Below, in pieces: positions 62,897 through 64,000 of a DNA stretch of 64,000 bases. The position numbers were made by a program, and so were the translations under genes. The stretch comes from Glaciecola sp947496235. Lineage in GTDB: Bacteria; Pseudomonadota; Gammaproteobacteria; Enterobacterales; Alteromonadaceae. A model generated the notes under the pieces. The model worked only from the letters and a program-made list of their open reading frames with translations. It had not been told where the DNA came from and did no database searches. Numbering within the stretch: position 1 is the stretch's first letter; every line of letters starts with the position of its first letter. The stretch is from positions 1 to 64,000 of the forward strand of contig NZ_JBLWFH010000002.1 of assembly GCF_050306235.1 (NCBI RefSeq), written 5' to 3'.

Positions 62897-63594
62897 GAGT
62901 GTCCACCGAAATCTTTTGCTGGATTGAATCTGGCAGCCGAGCGATTAAAACGGAAAAGTAGAGTTAAAATTGCAAAACTCAGTACCAGTAAAATTAATGC
63001 AAGCTTGTTAGCTGATGCATAATCTAGCATCTCCACATGCTGATACAGAGCGATAGAAACCACTTGAGTTTGACCTGGAATATTGCCACCTATCATTAAT
63101 ATCAACCCAAACTCACCAAGAGTGTGAGCGAAGCCTAGTGTTGCGGCGGTGATTAACGCTGGTTTTATCTGTGGCAGTAACCAGAAATAAAACGCTCTGT
63201 ATTTAGATACACCTAAGGTCTGAGCAATCATTAAAACTTGAGTGCCTTGCTGTTCAAAAGCGGCTATTAAAGGCTGCATCACAAAAGGCATAGAATAAAT
63301 GATGGAGCCAACGAGAATACCGCCAAAACTAAATACAAATTGTTCCCCAAAAAGTTGAATCCACAAACCGCCTAAAAAACTCTCTGGAGAAAACGCAATC
63401 AATAAGTAAAAGCCTAAAACCGTAGGTGGCAGAATTAAGGGTAGAGATACCATGGCTTCGATAAAAGGTTTGAAACGGCCTCTATATCTACTGATTTTCC
63501 AAGCCAGTGGCAGACCTAATAGAAATAAGATCACAACCGTCAATGCAGCTAATTTGAATGTTAGCCATAATGCTTGTAAGTCAGGCAAAATCAT
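62893..63594 (-). CDS. modB: Molybdate ABC transporter permease ModB
   Basis: A 233-residue inner-membrane permease with about five helices and the ModB segments LPLILPPTVLGFYLL and ALITAATLGFAHTLGEFGLI, the latter holding the ATPase contact loop. It forms the molybdate channel. It is next to modA upstream and modC downstream. Confidence 0.95.
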   Translation of the reverse strand: MILPDLQALWLTFKLAALTVVILFLLGLPLAWKISRYRGRFKPFIEAMVSLPLILPPTVLGFYLLIAFSPESFLGGLWIQLFGEQFVFSFGGILVGSIIYSMPFVMQPLIAAFEQQGTQVLMIAQTLGVSKYRAFYFWLLPQIKPALITAATLGFAHTLGEFGLILMIGGNIPGQTQVVSIALYQHVEMLDYASANKLALILLVLSFAILTLLFRFNRSAARFNPAKDFGGHS

Positions 63595-64000
63595 TTAACA
63601 GCCTTCTTTATGTGTGATTTGGGACAAGTCTGTTTGGTATCCAAGTTTGTTCAATTGAATTTGACTGGTGCACGACAGCAAAAAATCTTTGAAAATAGCG
63701 GCCTCTTTTTTCAACTTAGATTTTTGCAGAACCACACCAAACTGTTCTATAGGGGTATGCAGTGTAGAATTTACCGACTGAAAGGTTAAATATTTCGCAT
63801 TTTGACTTTGTTTATATGCCTGAATAACCATAGACTCAGCAACAAACGCAACGTCAGCATTACCAGAATCTGCGAATTGAAACGCTTGAGCCACATTATT
63901 TCCCTGCACGATTTTGGCGCGATTCACCAAAACAGATCCAAGTACCTGAGCAGCTGCAAGTCCATATGGCGCAGAGGTCTCATTAGCAATTGCGATACGC
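63595..64000 (-). CDS. modA: Molybdate-binding protein ModA, partial
   Basis: The frame runs off the right end of the window; the visible part is the C-terminal 134 residues. RIAIANETSAPYGLAAAQVL, VQGNNVAQAFQFADSGNADV and AFVAES match ModA. The in-frame ATG or GTG codons within the window are not the true start. It should be the periplasmic receptor for ModBC. Confidence 0.94.
   Translation of the reverse strand, partial: RIAIANETSAPYGLAAAQVLGSVLVNRAKIVQGNNVAQAFQFADSGNADVAFVAESMVIQAYKQSQNAKYLTFQSVNSTLHTPIEQFGVVLQKSKLKKEAAIFKDFLLSCTSQIQLNKLGYQTDLSQITHKEGC

Overview
The window looks like a chromosomal segment of a marine gammaproteobacterium of the Alteromonadaceae type (Glaciecola, Paraglaciecola or Alteromonas relatives). 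This is inferred from moderately AT-rich DNA, the conserved block coaBC / radC / rpmB-rpmG / mutM / coaD, slmA directly behind coaBC, the kbl-tdh-glpE-glpG and ubiC-ubiA-rep runs, and an imuA-imuB-dnaE2 mutasome. No species can be named from sequence reading alone. I see no tRNA, CRISPR array, transposase or integrase.

Layout. 1-453: the 3' end of a 5S rRNA with its terminator, then a 5'-truncated but still foldable 5S-like copy with the same terminator, then four copies of a 19-base hairpin repeat. 0.4-11.5 kb: a membrane GGDEF/EAL-like protein, a SWIM zinc-finger protein, a DctPQM TRAP transporter operon, a small exported EF-hand protein, a periplasmic binding protein, a 0.67 kb non-coding stretch with repeated boxes, and a ToxR/CadC-type membrane regulator. 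11.5-16.8 kb: the SOS mutagenesis operon imuA-imuB-dnaE2 under a perfect LexA box. 17.1-22.6 kb: a secreted GH10 xylanase, then an ABC-2 exporter with its own DesK/DesR-type two-component system. 22.6-30.6 kb: YdgA-like protein, DUF885 peptidase, DUF1820 protein, a 124-bp cloverleaf palindrome, a TetR regulator, a succinate-semialdehyde dehydrogenase and an M28 lipoprotein peptidase.

30.6-41.6 kb: housekeeping genes (slmA, coaBC, radC, rpmB, rpmG, mutM, coaD) interleaved with cell-surface genes (two GT25 enzymes, a GT2 enzyme, a Wzi-like capsule protein, the Kdo kinase KdkA and a GT9 heptosyltransferase). 41.8-47.2 kb: a YcdX phosphatase, an 810-residue protein with two prenyl-synthase/terpene-synthase-like modules, a phage-type endolysin/holin pair, and a small secreted carbohydrate-binding-like protein. 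47.4-55.0 kb: threonine catabolism (kbl-tdh), glpE, glpG, a FliL-like protein, ubiquinone synthesis (ubiC, ubiA) and the Rep helicase. 55.0-59.8 kb: a GAF-GAF-GGDEF-EAL protein, a cytochrome c5, and a pair made of a solitary chemoreceptor-tip protein and a diiron oxygen-binding (ODP-like) protein. 59.8-64.0 kb: molybdenum genes modA (cut by the window end), modB, modC, moeA and moeB in one reverse-strand operon.

The most unusual items are the tandem prenyl/terpene synthase fusion, the chemoreceptor-tip plus ODP pair behind a possible flagellar-sigma promoter, the cloverleaf palindrome at 26.3 kb, the 5S-derived RNA copy at the left edge and the orphan lysis cassette.
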